Shown here: positions 50,991 through 60,017 of the stretch, piece by piece
Layout: each line of letters opens with the position of its first letter
Position numbering within the stretch: the first letter of the stretch is position 1
Assembly (NCBI GenBank): GCA_964525995.1
Contig: CAZGIM010000001.1
Location: forward strand, 124,001 to 188,000
Length of the DNA: 64,000 bases
Direction: 5' to 3'
Origin: CAIVAT01 sp964525995
GTDB taxonomy: Bacteria > Bacteroidota > Bacteroidia > Bacteroidales > FEN-979
The notes under the pieces: model-generated
What the model was told of the DNA's origin: nothing
The model's input: only the letters and a program-made list of their open reading frames with translations
Database searches by the model: none
Translations under genes and position numbers: made by a program

Positions 50991-51643
50991 GAAAGAGACC
51001 AACCAACGAGGAAATGCAGGACGTTTATTATACCAATCAGAGAAATGAGATGATCGGTTTCATTCCTTCAGATTCACACAGGATTTTAGAGGTAGGATGC
51101 AGTGAGGGGAATTTTGGTGAGGCAATTAAAAAGTCGCATCAGGCAGAAGTGTGGGGCATCGAATTATCGGAACCCGCTGCAAAGATTGCTTCGGGAAAGT
51201 TGGACAGGGTCTTTCAAGGAGATTTTTTTTCCGTCATTGAAGAATTACCAGATCACTATTTTGACTGTGTTGTATTTAATGATGTTTTGGAACATTTTAC
51301 CGATCCGGTTTCTGTTCTGCACAAATGCCAAACTATTCTAACCCGAAATAGTCATCTGATATGCTCCATCCCGAATGTGAGATATATAGGAAACCTGGTA
51401 GAACTTATTGTTCATAAAGACTGGGAGTACAAAGCCGGAGGAATCCTTGATAATACACACTACCGTTTTTTTACCCAAAAAAGTATTCACAGGTTGTTCC
51501 GTCAGGCAGGTTATACTGTTTTGACTTGTACTGGAATCAATCCTACACGTAGTTTTAAGACATGGTTACTGAGTGTTTTGACACTGGGTCATATGTCGGA
51601 CTGCAAATATCTGGAATTCGCAACAGTCGTCAGATTATCATAA
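50987..51643 (+). CDS. SAM-dependent methyltransferase of the polysaccharide operon
   Basis: This 218-residue class I methyltransferase has motif I HRILEVGCSEGNFGEAI, the acidic post-I region IELSEPAAKIA, and FDCVVFNDVLEHFTDP as motif II. It is similar to UbiG/methyltransferase-11 proteins found in O-antigen clusters, where they methylate a sugar or cap a chain end. The C-terminal quarter is longer than the core fold needs. Coupling to both neighbours (overlap upstream, one base downstream) supports one operon. Confidence 0.85.
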   Translation: MRKRPTNEEMQDVYYTNQRNEMIGFIPSDSHRILEVGCSEGNFGEAIKKSHQAEVWGIELSEPAAKIASGKLDRVFQGDFFSVIEELPDHYFDCVVFNDVLEHFTDPVSVLHKCQTILTRNSHLICSIPNVRYIGNLVELIVHKDWEYKAGGILDNTHYRFFTQKSIHRLFRQAGYTVLTCTGINPTRSFKTWLLSVLTLGHMSDCKYLEFATVVRLS

Positions 51644-51644
51644 T

Positions 51645-52661
51645 ATGCCCGTCTTCTCCATCCTGACACCAACTTATAACCACGAAAACTTCCTGGAGGC
51701 GTGTATCCGGTCGGTAATATCGCAGACATTTCAGGATTGGGAGATGATCATACTGGATGACGGGAGCGCCGATCGTACGGGTGACATCGCACGTCAATGG
51801 GCCGCTCATGAAAAACGAATTCGATATTACCATCAGGAAAATAAAGGGATTAACTCATTGGCGGAAACGTATAACACGGGTCTGTCGATGGCTCAGGGTC
51901 GGTATATCTGCATTCTGGAAGGCGACGACCTCTGGAAACCCGATAAATTGAAACGCCAATTCGACATCCTGGAACAACATCCGGAGGTCATTGTTTGCTG
52001 GGGACGCGCAGAAGCACGGGTTTCAGGAACATCGGTACTCGAACGAATTTCGCCGCCCGCCGGAATTCCCGCCGACCCCTTGTGGTTCAACCAACCTGCC
52101 GGCACCATTCTCAACGCCCTCTACCTCGAAAATATGATCCCGGCCGTCACCATCACCATCCGGAAATCAGCCCTTATAGAAACAGGCGGATTTAAGCAAC
52201 CCCCGGGATTCCCAACCACCGACCTTCCGACTTTAACCGACCTAGCGCTTCGGGGACCCTTCTTTTTTGATGCTGAAATACTGGCGCAATGGAGGGTTTA
52301 CAGCAATCAGACCACCAAAAAATATCCGGTAGAGATGGTCCAAAACAGATGGCAGTATGTTCAACACCACCTCGACCAATTAGACCCCGGCTACCGGCGA
52401 ATTATCACCATAAAACCCCACGATCTCGAACGTCATTTCAGAAACAGGCTGATGATTGCCTATGCTTCGTCGGGGCGCTATCGGTTGATCAGAAAAGAAT
52501 TCAAAGATGCCAGAAGCGACTATGCAAGGGCTCTGTTTTATCCGGTCGGCGGAAATTGGGTTTGGAGGGCCAGGGCAATAACGGGTTGGATTTTCAGTTT
52601 ATTCCACTGGAATGTGGAATCGCTTTCACGCATGCTTGGGAAAACCTCATATAACCCGTGA
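51645..52661 (+). CDS. Family 2 glycosyltransferase
   Basis: The 338-residue GT-A enzyme has FSILTPTYNHENFLEACIRS, IILDDGSADRTGDIA and RYICILEGDDLWKPDKLKR. The DD in the second motif and the EGDD in the third match the UDP and metal sites of GT2. The downstream part carries an atypical region of about 120 residues with no known domain. It adds one sugar in the same repeat-unit pathway. The TGA overlaps the start of the flippase gene. Confidence 0.86.
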   Translation: MPVFSILTPTYNHENFLEACIRSVISQTFQDWEMIILDDGSADRTGDIARQWAAHEKRIRYYHQENKGINSLAETYNTGLSMAQGRYICILEGDDLWKPDKLKRQFDILEQHPEVIVCWGRAEARVSGTSVLERISPPAGIPADPLWFNQPAGTILNALYLENMIPAVTITIRKSALIETGGFKQPPGFPTTDLPTLTDLALRGPFFFDAEILAQWRVYSNQTTKKYPVEMVQNRWQYVQHHLDQLDPGYRRIITIKPHDLERHFRNRLMIAYASSGRYRLIRKEFKDARSDYARALFYPVGGNWVWRARAITGWIFSLFHWNVESLSRMLGKTSYNP

Positions 52662-54097
52662 TGATCTCGAGGCAATTTTTTAAATCCTCTCTCATCTACT
52701 CATTGGTCGGTGCATTGCCATACACCACCGGAGTGATCCTGATCCCATTTTTCACCTACCGGCTTACCCCCGAACAGTTTGGCGTCAACGCACTGTACCT
52801 GACCGTGATGTATTTCGTCCAGCTACTTTCTACTTTCGGACTGGATACGTATATCGGAATCAACTATTTCGAGTATAAAAATGACCGGCAGCGGTTACGT
52901 GAATTTGTCGGAACGATACTGATGACCCTCGTGGTGACCGGAACGCTGGTGGTCTGCGTTCTTTCATTAGGAGGCAGCGCGCTGTTCCGGATCATTTTTA
53001 AAAATTCAGCGGAACTGGATTTTTTACCCTATGGTCTGATAACGGTATTCTCGGCAATTTTTAATAGCATTTTCAAATCGTACTCCAGCTTGCTAATCAA
53101 TCAGCAACGACCCGAACGGTTTTTCTGGCTGAATATTACCAATTTCCTGGTCACTTTAGGAGCTTCGCTCTTAATCCTGTACCAGTCGCCTTTTACTCTG
53201 AATGGTCCCGTCATTGGCCGGTTGATCCCTGCCGTTCTTACCGGACTGCTTTCCGTATATCTCGTTTTAAGCGAATTCGGATATGCTTTCAAAAAAGAAT
53301 ATCTCAGGGGGGTATGGTCTTTCTGTGCACCGATGGTCGTTTATGGGATCATGGTCTGGATCGTTAATTACATCGACCGTTATATCATCGTTCATTTCAT
53401 GGCCGATCCGACCTTCGTGGGGATCTTTGACTTCGGAGTAAAACTTTCGATGGGGATTGACCTGGTACAGGTAGGTCTGGCTAATACCATTCATCCCAAG
53501 GTTTATAACATCTGGAAAGAAGGGAATGTGCATGAAAGTACCCCCGAAGTTAACCGCTACTACAATGGTTATACTGCAGTGACCCTGCTGATCATTCCCC
53601 TGGTTGTCATTGCGGTTCCGTTACTGGTTCCGTTGGTAATTCAGAAAGAGATCTATTACCAGGCCTTCCTTTTTTTACCGGTTCTTTGCCTGGGATTCGC
53701 GACCCGGCCCTGGTTCTATCTTTTCATGGCCCCACTGTTCTTTTTCAAAAAAACTAAAGCGCTTCCTAAAGTATTTCTCTTTTCAGCCGCATTTCAGATC
53801 CTTGTCTGCAGTATTCTGGTTTGGAAATACGGATTGATGGGGGCGGTTTGGTCCAACTTCCTCGTAAAACCGGTACAGGCGCTCTTCCTCTATCTTGAGA
53901 GTAAAAAAATATTCAGATTCCGGCTTAACAACTGGAAGATCTTTTACCTTCCCATCCTGGTGATCATCCTGACTCTTATCGGTCAGTTCTTTATCAACGA
54001 AAAAAATCTCTTATGGTTTGCGGCCGGACAACTGCTTGTGAGTTTTTCACTGGTGTTCGCGACTTACCGCAAAGAGCTTTTGTCGCTTTTAACGTGA
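52661..54097 (+). CDS. Wzx-type polysaccharide flippase (MATE/MOP superfamily)
   Basis: This polytopic protein of 478 residues (ATG 52661; GTG at 52658 is also in frame) has about 14 membrane segments. It starts FFKSSLIYSLVGALPYTTGV with LIPFFTYRLTPEQFGVNALY, the conserved N-terminal block of oligosaccharide flippases. It moves lipid-linked repeat units across the inner membrane. No Wzy polymerase is in the operon. The 3' end overlaps the BrkB gene, on the other strand, by 34 bases. Confidence 0.88.
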   Translation: MISRQFFKSSLIYSLVGALPYTTGVILIPFFTYRLTPEQFGVNALYLTVMYFVQLLSTFGLDTYIGINYFEYKNDRQRLREFVGTILMTLVVTGTLVVCVLSLGGSALFRIIFKNSAELDFLPYGLITVFSAIFNSIFKSYSSLLINQQRPERFFWLNITNFLVTLGASLLILYQSPFTLNGPVIGRLIPAVLTGLLSVYLVLSEFGYAFKKEYLRGVWSFCAPMVVYGIMVWIVNYIDRYIIVHFMADPTFVGIFDFGVKLSMGIDLVQVGLANTIHPKVYNIWKEGNVHESTPEVNRYYNGYTAVTLLIIPLVVIAVPLLVPLVIQKEIYYQAFLFLPVLCLGFATRPWFYLFMAPLFFFKKTKALPKVFLFSAAFQILVCSILVWKYGLMGAVWSNFLVKPVQALFLYLESKKIFRFRLNNWKIFYLPILVIILTLIGQFFINEKNLLWFAAGQLLVSFSLVFATYRKELLSLLT

Positions 54098-55011
54098 AGA
54101 ATCGAGGCATTTAACTCAAATCCCACAATCAGGCTGATCGAATTTACATAGATCCATACGAGAACGATCATGAGGGTTCCGAGGGATCCGTAAAAGGCGT
54201 TGTAGCTGGAAAAATTATCTACATAGAAATTAAAACCCAAAGTCGTAAGGATAATCAGGAAGGTGGCCATCAGGGATCCGGGCGAAAAAAAGCGGAAACT
54301 CTTCCGGCGGGCAGGGGCAAGATAAAAAAGCGACGAAATGGCCATCAGGAGCAATCCGAGTACAATAATCCACCTAAGAACATCAAATATAAAGACGATG
54401 AATCCGCTCTCTTCGATCGAATCGGGCAGAATCAACCGGAGCAAAACAGGTCCGATGGTCATCATTGCTACCGCCAGGATAAGCAGGAAACTGATGATAA
54501 ACAGTACAAAAAAAGCGACAATATACTGTTTGATCGCCGACCGGGTTTCAATATCATGATAGGTGTTGTTAAAGGCTTCAATCAGGCTGTTGACCCCGTT
54601 GGTGGAAAAATAGAGGGTAAGGATTAGGTTAAATATCAACAGACTGCTCCTGGGTCGGGTGACAATGTCGATGATGGTCTCCTTCACCGATTCATAGGCC
54701 AGTTTCGGCATAAATTCCTCAATGAGGGCCAGCAGCGTCTGTTGAAAGTTGTCGATGGGAATGAACGGAATGATAGAGAACAGAAATATCAGGAAGGGGA
54801 AAATGGCAAGAAAAATGGAGTAGGAGATGGCCGCGGCCCGCGAGGTGATATATCCCTGCTGAAGCCCGCGAAAAAAGAATATTGCTACATCAAACAACGG
54901 GATCCCGTTAAATCCCGGAAGAACAAGCCTCTTAGAGCCTTTAATAATCCCGGATACCGGTTTCCAGCCAAGAATACGGTCTAAAATCTCTTTGGGTCGG
55001 GGCTCTGACAT
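54064..55011 (-). CDS. YihY/BrkB-family membrane protein
   Basis: The 315-residue protein has six membrane segments with the family signatures ITSRAAAISYSIFLAIFPF, YFSTNGVNSLIEAFNNTYHD and FNFYVDNFSSYNAFYGSLGT. YihY/BrkB proteins are widespread in bacteria and their molecular role is still unclear, despite an early ribonuclease label. The stop lies inside the flippase gene on the other strand. The next gene leftward of its start is nadC, about 55 bases away. Confidence 0.88.
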   Translation of the reverse strand: MSEPRPKEILDRILGWKPVSGIIKGSKRLVLPGFNGIPLFDVAIFFFRGLQQGYITSRAAAISYSIFLAIFPFLIFLFSIIPFIPIDNFQQTLLALIEEFMPKLAYESVKETIIDIVTRPRSSLLIFNLILTLYFSTNGVNSLIEAFNNTYHDIETRSAIKQYIVAFFVLFIISFLLILAVAMMTIGPVLLRLILPDSIEESGFIVFIFDVLRWIIVLGLLLMAISSLFYLAPARRKSFRFFSPGSLMATFLIILTTLGFNFYVDNFSSYNAFYGSLGTLMIVLVWIYVNSISLIVGFELNASILHVKSDKSSLR

Positions 55012-55066
55012 CTGGATCGTTTGTACCCTGATAAGTCGGGAAAGAGATACACCTATACCTTTCGTG

Positions 55067-55900
55067 CTACATCGCCTTGAGGCTCAGGTCAAGATTTCGG
55101 ACCTGGGTGGTCAATGCACCGATGGATATAAAATCGACACCGGTTTCGGCATATTCCCTGATATTCAATTCGTTGATCCCGCCGCTGGCCTCAGTCTCGT
55201 ATCGCCGGCCAATCAGGCCAACTGCTTCATTCAACAAACCGGGCGAAAAATTATCCAACATGATCCGGTCAACCTTACCATGCTCCAGTACCTGGTTCAA
55301 CTCATCCAGATTCCGGACTTCAATTTCGATCTTCAGCCCTTTTCCGGTCCTGTTTAAATATTGATGAACGGCATCAATGGCAGGCCCGATTCCCCCTGCA
55401 AAATCCACATGGTTGTCTTTTATCAGTATCATGTCGTATAATCCCATCCGGTGGTTCCCGCCTCCGCCCGTCACGACGGCATATTTCTCAAGTTCCCGTA
55501 ACAACGGAGTTGTTTTCCGGGTGTCCAGGATCCGGGTGTGCAACCCTTCCAGTTTCTTGACAATCCGGCTGGTAGCTGTGGCAATCCCGCTGAGCCGCTG
55601 CATGAAATTTAAAACCACCCTTTCCGATGATAAAATTGAAGCCTTGTTTCCGGCAACCGTGAAAACAATATCTCCTTTTCTGACTCTTGACCCGTCGGCG
55701 ATAAAACTGCTGATCTGGAGCGTAGAGTCTACCTGGTGAAATACCCGCTCAGCGATATCGGTACCACAGATGATCCCATCCTCCTTTACCAGCAATTTGG
55801 CCCTTCCGGTTTTTTTGCCCGAAAGCGTGGCCAGTGTAGTGTGATCTCCGTCGCCCAGATCTTCTTCAAGGGCTCTGATAATAATCTCATCAATGGTCAT
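55067..55900 (-). CDS. nadC: Nicotinate-nucleotide pyrophosphorylase (carboxylating)
   Basis: This 277-residue enzyme converts quinolinate and PRPP to nicotinate mononucleotide. Family motifs are EEDLGDGDHTT, VVLNFMQRLSGIATATSRIV, ILDTRKTTPLLRELEKYAVV (with the catalytic Lys and Arg), and GGNHRMGLYDMILIKDNHVD. The later GGINELNIREYAETGVDFIS binds phosphate. All are intact. Its start overlaps the stop of the DUF4783-like gene by one base, so the two are co-transcribed. Its product feeds the pathway that ends at nadE. Confidence 0.95.
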   Translation of the reverse strand: MTIDEIIIRALEEDLGDGDHTTLATLSGKKTGRAKLLVKEDGIICGTDIAERVFHQVDSTLQISSFIADGSRVRKGDIVFTVAGNKASILSSERVVLNFMQRLSGIATATSRIVKKLEGLHTRILDTRKTTPLLRELEKYAVVTGGGGNHRMGLYDMILIKDNHVDFAGGIGPAIDAVHQYLNRTGKGLKIEIEVRNLDELNQVLEHGKVDRIMLDNFSPGLLNEAVGLIGRRYETEASGGINELNIREYAETGVDFISIGALTTQVRNLDLSLKAM

Positions 55901-56352
55901 CAGTTTTCCTCGATTTTGATTTGTTGAATGAACTCTTCACTGCCACTCTTTTTGATTAACAGGTAACTCCTGAAAGTAAGCGATGCGGTCTCAAGATCGC
56001 CGAAAATATAGTAGGAGTCCTGAGTCTCAACGCCTTTTCGGATGAGTTTAAAATCCTTAATTTTGCTTTTACTGAAAAATTCCTTTAGCAGCCGGGTGGT
56101 TTGCTGTTTACTGCAGGTGTTGGAATAGCCGGGAATCGTGAGATCGACCATCGGATTCAGGTACTGGGAAAGCCCCTGCGCATCGCCCGCTCTGAGGCTC
56201 GCAATAACATCTCGCGAGATGTCGATCGAAAAAAGAAATACTACCGGATGCGATGAGAGATTCAAGGGTAATAACAATAGCAGAAGAAATGCCGGAATCC
56301 GGAATGGACTCTTTAGAAGTCTGGAAATAGGGGAGATGGATTGCATGAGCAC
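55900..56352 (-). CDS. DUF4783-like exported protein
   Basis: The 150-residue protein has an N-terminal hydrophobic signal segment (about 18-34, RIPAFLLLLLLPLNLSSHPV). A small alpha+beta domain follows: VIASLRAGDAQGLSQYLNPMVDL, LLKEFFSKSKIKDFKLIRKG and YYIFGDLETASLTFRSYLLI. This fits DUF4783, an NTF2-like family common in Bacteroidetes. Its function is not known. ATG 56352 or 56346 (next Met) may start it. It shares a base with nadC. Confidence 0.75.
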   Translation of the reverse strand: MLMQSISPISRLLKSPFRIPAFLLLLLLPLNLSSHPVVFLFSIDISRDVIASLRAGDAQGLSQYLNPMVDLTIPGYSNTCSKQQTTRLLKEFFSKSKIKDFKLIRKGVETQDSYYIFGDLETASLTFRSYLLIKKSGSEEFIQQIKIEEN

Positions 56353-56397
56353 AAACTTACAAAAATTTGGTCGAATTTCGCACCTTTGCAGTGATTT

Positions 56398-56871
56398 ATG
56401 AAAGTACGACTGTTACTCATTGGTAAAACCGAGGAAGAGTTTTTAAAATCGGGCATCCGGGAATATGAAAGCCGTGTGAACCGTTACCTTCCATTCGACA
56501 TCGTGGAGTTGCCCACTCCAAAAAACAGCGCTGCTCTCAGTCAGGACGAGCTGAAAAAGCGTGAATCGGAATTGATCATCCGGCAGATTCAGCAAGGTGA
56601 TTGTGTTATCCTGCTCGATGAACGCGGGAAAGAAATGCGATCGGTTGAGTTCTCCGTATTTCTGAATAAGCAGTTTATTTCGGGCTTTAAAAGAATCCTG
56701 TTTGTAGTCGGAGGGCCGTTCGGGTTTGATCTCTCGCTGAAAAAGCAGGCATCTCATATACTATCCCTTTCAAAAATGACGTTTTCTCATCAGATGGTTC
56801 GACTGTTCTTTACAGAGCAGTTATACCGGGCACTGACGATTCTGAGAGGTGAGTCGTATCACCATGAATGA
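56398..56871 (+). CDS. rlmH: 23S rRNA (pseudouridine1915-N3)-methyltransferase RlmH
   Basis: The 157-residue SPOUT methyltransferase acts on helix 69 of 23S rRNA. Its knot motifs are all present: VILLDERGKEMRSVEFS, ILFVVGGPFGFD and LSKMTFSHQMVRLFFTEQLYR. The C-terminal ILRGESYHHE is the family end. It diverges from the DUF4783/nadC pair. CACCTTTG at 56381-56388 is one base off the -7 consensus, and a start about 10 bases before the ATG is likely. Confidence 0.95.
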   Translation: MKVRLLLIGKTEEEFLKSGIREYESRVNRYLPFDIVELPTPKNSAALSQDELKKRESELIIRQIQQGDCVILLDERGKEMRSVEFSVFLNKQFISGFKRILFVVGGPFGFDLSLKKQASHILSLSKMTFSHQMVRLFFTEQLYRALTILRGESYHHE

Positions 56872-56890
56872 TTTGATCGCATAGAATGGT

Positions 56891-56930
56891 TTAACAGTTT
56901 TTTAACGAAATGGTTAACAAATATTAACAA
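56891..56930. promoter_or_regulatory. Four phased TTAAC(A/G) boxes upstream of moxR
   Basis: TTAACA at 56891, TTAACGA at 56902, TTAACAA at 56914 and TTAACAA at 56924 are spaced 11, 12 and 10 bases. The array ends about 11 bases before the -33 element at 56941. It is positioned like an UP element or an activator array and resembles the array at 6644-6671. Confidence 0.55.
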
Positions 56931-56940
56931 CCTGACTTTA

Positions 56941-56969
56941 TTTGTATTTTTTTTCATTTTATAAATTTG
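56941..56969 (+). promoter_or_regulatory. Promoter of the moxR-bat operon
   Basis: TTTG at 56941-56944 is a -33 element. TAAATTTG at 56962-56969 is an exact -7 element. The 17-base spacing is in the usual range for Bacteroidetes promoters. Transcription would start about 12-20 bases before the moxR ATG at 56991. Confidence 0.75.
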
Positions 56970-56990
56970 CAGACCCAAAAACTGAATAAC

Positions 56991-57983
56991 ATGGTTGAAA
57001 CCGATATCAAAGAACTAAACGAGAAAATCCAGAAAGAGAGCGCCTTCGTGGATCTGGTGACTATGGAGATGCATAAAGTGATCATCGGACAAAAACAAAT
57101 GATCGAACGTCTGATGATCGGTTTACTGTCGAACGGTCATATTCTGCTGGAAGGCGTCCCTGGGTTAGCGAAAACCCTTGCCATCAAATCATTGGCCAAT
57201 TGCATTGATGCCAAATTCAGCAGGATCCAGTTCACCCCCGATCTGTTGCCGGCCGACCTTCTCGGAACCCTGATCTACAGCCAGAAGAAGGAAGAGTTCT
57301 CCGTGCGAAAGGGCCCCATCTTCGCCAACTTCATCCTGGCCGATGAAATTAACCGCAGTCCGGCTAAGGTTCAGAGCGCGCTTCTCGAAGCCATGCAGGA
57401 ACGACAGGTGACCATCGGGGAGGAGACCTTCAGACTTCCGGAACCATTCCTGGTGCTCGCCACCGAAAACCCGATCGAGCAGGAGGGAACCTATCCGCTC
57501 CCCGAAGCTCAGGTTGACCGCTTTATGCTTAAGGTCGTGATCGGATATCCCGATAAAAAGGAGGAAAAATTAATTATCCGGCAGAATATTGGCAACGAAA
57601 GTTTCAATACCAGCCGGATCATTAAACCCGACGATATTTTACGGGCACGTTCCATCGTCAGGGAGGTCTATTTAGACGAAAAAATCGAAAACTATATCAC
57701 CGATATTGTTTTTGCGAGCAGGTTCCCGGCCGAATACAAACTCAAGAAATTCGAAGGACTGATCAGTTACGGAGGCTCTCCCCGTGCGAGCATTTACCTG
57801 GCTCTTGCGGCCAAAGCCTACGCTTTTATCAAACGTCGCGGTTATGTTATTCCTGAGGATATCAGGGCAGTTGCACAGGATGTAATGCGTCACCGGATCG
57901 GACTTACATACGAAGCCGAAGCGGAGAACATTACCAGCGAAGATATTATCAACGAAATTCTCAACACGGTTGAAGTGCCCTGA
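56991..57983 (+). CDS. MoxR-family AAA+ ATPase
   Basis: The protein has 330 residues from ATG 56991, the first start after the promoter. Walker A is EGVPGLAKTLAIKSLA (about 48-63), and Walker B is NFILADEINRSPAKVQ. Sensor motifs LATENPIEQEGTYPLPEAQ and DRFMLKV follow. MoxR ATPases act as chaperones for proteins with von Willebrand factor A (VWA) domains. Three such proteins follow in this operon, so one of them is a likely client. In-frame TTG at 56967 is too close to the promoter to be used. Confidence 0.93.
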   Translation: MVETDIKELNEKIQKESAFVDLVTMEMHKVIIGQKQMIERLMIGLLSNGHILLEGVPGLAKTLAIKSLANCIDAKFSRIQFTPDLLPADLLGTLIYSQKKEEFSVRKGPIFANFILADEINRSPAKVQSALLEAMQERQVTIGEETFRLPEPFLVLATENPIEQEGTYPLPEAQVDRFMLKVVIGYPDKKEEKLIIRQNIGNESFNTSRIIKPDDILRARSIVREVYLDEKIENYITDIVFASRFPAEYKLKKFEGLISYGGSPRASIYLALAAKAYAFIKRRGYVIPEDIRAVAQDVMRHRIGLTYEAEAENITSEDIINEILNTVEVP

Positions 57984-58084
57984 TGATCGGGATTATGCAA
58001 CTGTGACCGGAGTATTTCACCACCTGGGTGCGGTTAGCATACTGTAGCAATAAAAAATCAACTTGTACTCTTACCGAATGAATA

Positions 58085-58960
58085 ATGGAGAGTTCCGAAC
58101 TTTTTAAAAAGGTCAGAAAAATAGAGATCAAAACCCGTGGATTGAGCCATCACATCTTCTCCGGGCAATATCACTCTGTCTTTAAAGGCCGCGGAATGGC
58201 TTTTTCGGAGGTTCGGGAATATCAGCCGGGCGATGATATCCGGAGCATAGACTGGAATGTCACAGCCCGGTTCAACCATCCCTATGTCAAAGTTTTTGAC
58301 GAGGAGCGCGAATTAACGGTTGTACTGCTTATTGATGTGAGCGCTTCCAACAGTTTTGGAACCCGGAAAAGCCTCAAACAGGATCTGATCACTGAAATTG
58401 CAGCGGTACTTGCTTTCAGCGCCATCCAGAACAACGATAAAGTCGGTGTGATATTTTTCAGTAATAATGTCGAGAAGTTTATCCCTCCCAAAAAGGGAAC
58501 TTCCCATATCCTCAGGATCATCAGGGAATTGATCGAATTCAAACCGACTCATCAGGGAACGAACCTCACGGAACCTCTGCGGTTTCTGACCAACGCCATA
58601 AAGAAACGCTGTACGGCATTTCTGATCAGCGATTTCATTGATAAAGGTTTCGAAGATGCTATTAAAATTGCCAATAAAAAGCATGATCTCATTGCTGTCC
58701 GCATTCATGATCACCGTGAAACCGAACTTCCGGTGGTCGGACTGATCCGCGCCCGGGATGCCGAATCGGGTGAACTCATATGGATCGATACCGCTAATCG
58801 TTCCGTACAACGCCACTACGATTTCTGGCATAAAAAACATCAGGAATATTTAAACGATACCTTTATCCGAAGCGGAGTTGATGTGGCTGTCGTTGCAACT
58901 GGCGAGGATTATATAAAACCATTGATGAAACTGTTTAAAAAGAGAGGAGCACGAAGATAA
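58085..58960 (+). CDS. DUF58/VWA protein of the MoxR operon
   Basis: This 291-residue soluble protein begins SSELFKKVRKIEIKTRGLSH and carries the DUF58 signature YQPGDDIRSIDWNVTARFNHPYVK. A VWA fold follows, with its metal site in LLIDVSASNSFG (Asp84, Ser86, Ser88). MoxR-DUF58-Bat gene runs are a known Bacteroidetes unit. Function in detail is unknown. It lies about 100 bases after moxR and about 41 bases before the next gene. Confidence 0.9.
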   Translation: MESSELFKKVRKIEIKTRGLSHHIFSGQYHSVFKGRGMAFSEVREYQPGDDIRSIDWNVTARFNHPYVKVFDEERELTVVLLIDVSASNSFGTRKSLKQDLITEIAAVLAFSAIQNNDKVGVIFFSNNVEKFIPPKKGTSHILRIIRELIEFKPTHQGTNLTEPLRFLTNAIKKRCTAFLISDFIDKGFEDAIKIANKKHDLIAVRIHDHRETELPVVGLIRARDAESGELIWIDTANRSVQRHYDFWHKKHQEYLNDTFIRSGVDVAVVATGEDYIKPLMKLFKKRGARR

Positions 58961-59001
58961 ATCTGAATAAGGATCTGTTATCCGGCAAATTACAACCTAA
59001 A

Positions 59002-59985
59002 ATGAAACACGTACGAAGGTGGTTCCCGATATTACTTCTTCTTGTATCTCTGAATGGATTTGCACAAACTGTCAGGGTGTCGACCCGTCTTGATACCAAT
59101 GCGATGCTCATCGGCGATCATGTCGGATTGACCCTGAAATTCACCGGACCATCGAAAACTCAGGTTATCTGGCCTTTTCTGCCCGACACGATCCTGGGTA
59201 ACATCAACATTATCGGACGCGGTAAAATCGATACCAGCTTCTCCGACGGGCAGAAGGAGATCAATCTTTCGCAACAGTTTACTATAACCTGTTACGATTC
59301 AGGTTTTTATACCATACCACCGTTTGATTTCCGGTATCGTGTGCTTCCGGATACAACGGTGCAAACAGCCTCTAGTCAGTTGATGATGCTGATGGTCCAT
59401 ACGCTAAAGGTCGATACTACGCAGGCCATAAAACCCATTGCCGGCCCACTTCGCGTTCCGATTACTTTTCGTGAAATGGTTCCCTGGATTCTTATCGCAT
59501 TAGGGACCATTGCAGCCGTCCTGTTTGGGGTTTGGTATTATCAACGACGAAAGAAGAATAAGCCTGTATTTCAGTTGAAACCAAAAGTTGTGTTGCCGCC
59601 GCATGAGCGGGCATTAATGGAAATGGAAAAACTCAGGGTGAAGAAACTTTGGCAATCCGGAAAGGTAAAAGAATATCATTCAGAGCTGACCGAAATATTA
59701 CGCCGGTATATTGAAGCGCGTTTTTCGGTACCCGCATTGGAACAGACCAGCGGCGAAATCCTCGAAAACCTTTCTGAATCGGCCGAATGTTCTTCTACTG
59801 CGACCGGCCGGCTCAGAAACATGCTGATCCTTGCCGATATGGTGAAATTTGCAAAATCAATTCCCCTCCCTGCTGAGAATGAACAGAGCCTGAACGACGG
59901 AATTGAATTTGTTTATGAAACCACAGGATCGGCAAAGACTGAACCACCGGAAGAAACCCTTGCAAAAGGTGAAACCCGACAGTAA
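59002..59985 (+). CDS. Membrane protein of the Bat operon, BatD-like N-terminal/DUF4381-like
   Basis: This 327-residue protein has a signal peptide (about 1-21, ILLLLVSLNGFAQ) and a periplasmic beta domain (about 25-140) of the kind seen in BatD. One membrane segment follows (about 155-175, WILIALGTIAAVLFGVWYY), then a cytoplasmic helical part with HSELTEILRRYIEARFSVPA. The last motif resembles DUF4381. The protein seems to be a shorter relative of the BatD at the end of the operon. It sits between the DUF58 protein and BatA, as in other Bacteroidetes. Confidence 0.78.
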   Translation: MKHVRRWFPILLLLVSLNGFAQTVRVSTRLDTNAMLIGDHVGLTLKFTGPSKTQVIWPFLPDTILGNINIIGRGKIDTSFSDGQKEINLSQQFTITCYDSGFYTIPPFDFRYRVLPDTTVQTASSQLMMLMVHTLKVDTTQAIKPIAGPLRVPITFREMVPWILIALGTIAAVLFGVWYYQRRKKNKPVFQLKPKVVLPPHERALMEMEKLRVKKLWQSGKVKEYHSELTEILRRYIEARFSVPALEQTSGEILENLSESAECSSTATGRLRNMLILADMVKFAKSIPLPAENEQSLNDGIEFVYETTGSAKTEPPEETLAKGETRQ

Positions 59986-60017
59986 TAATATAAGTGAAAA
60001 CGTAAAGCTTTTTTAAG

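Noticed and set aside
58313..58840. 175-codon frame antisense to the DUF58 gene
   Set aside because: Shadow of a clear VWA-domain gene.
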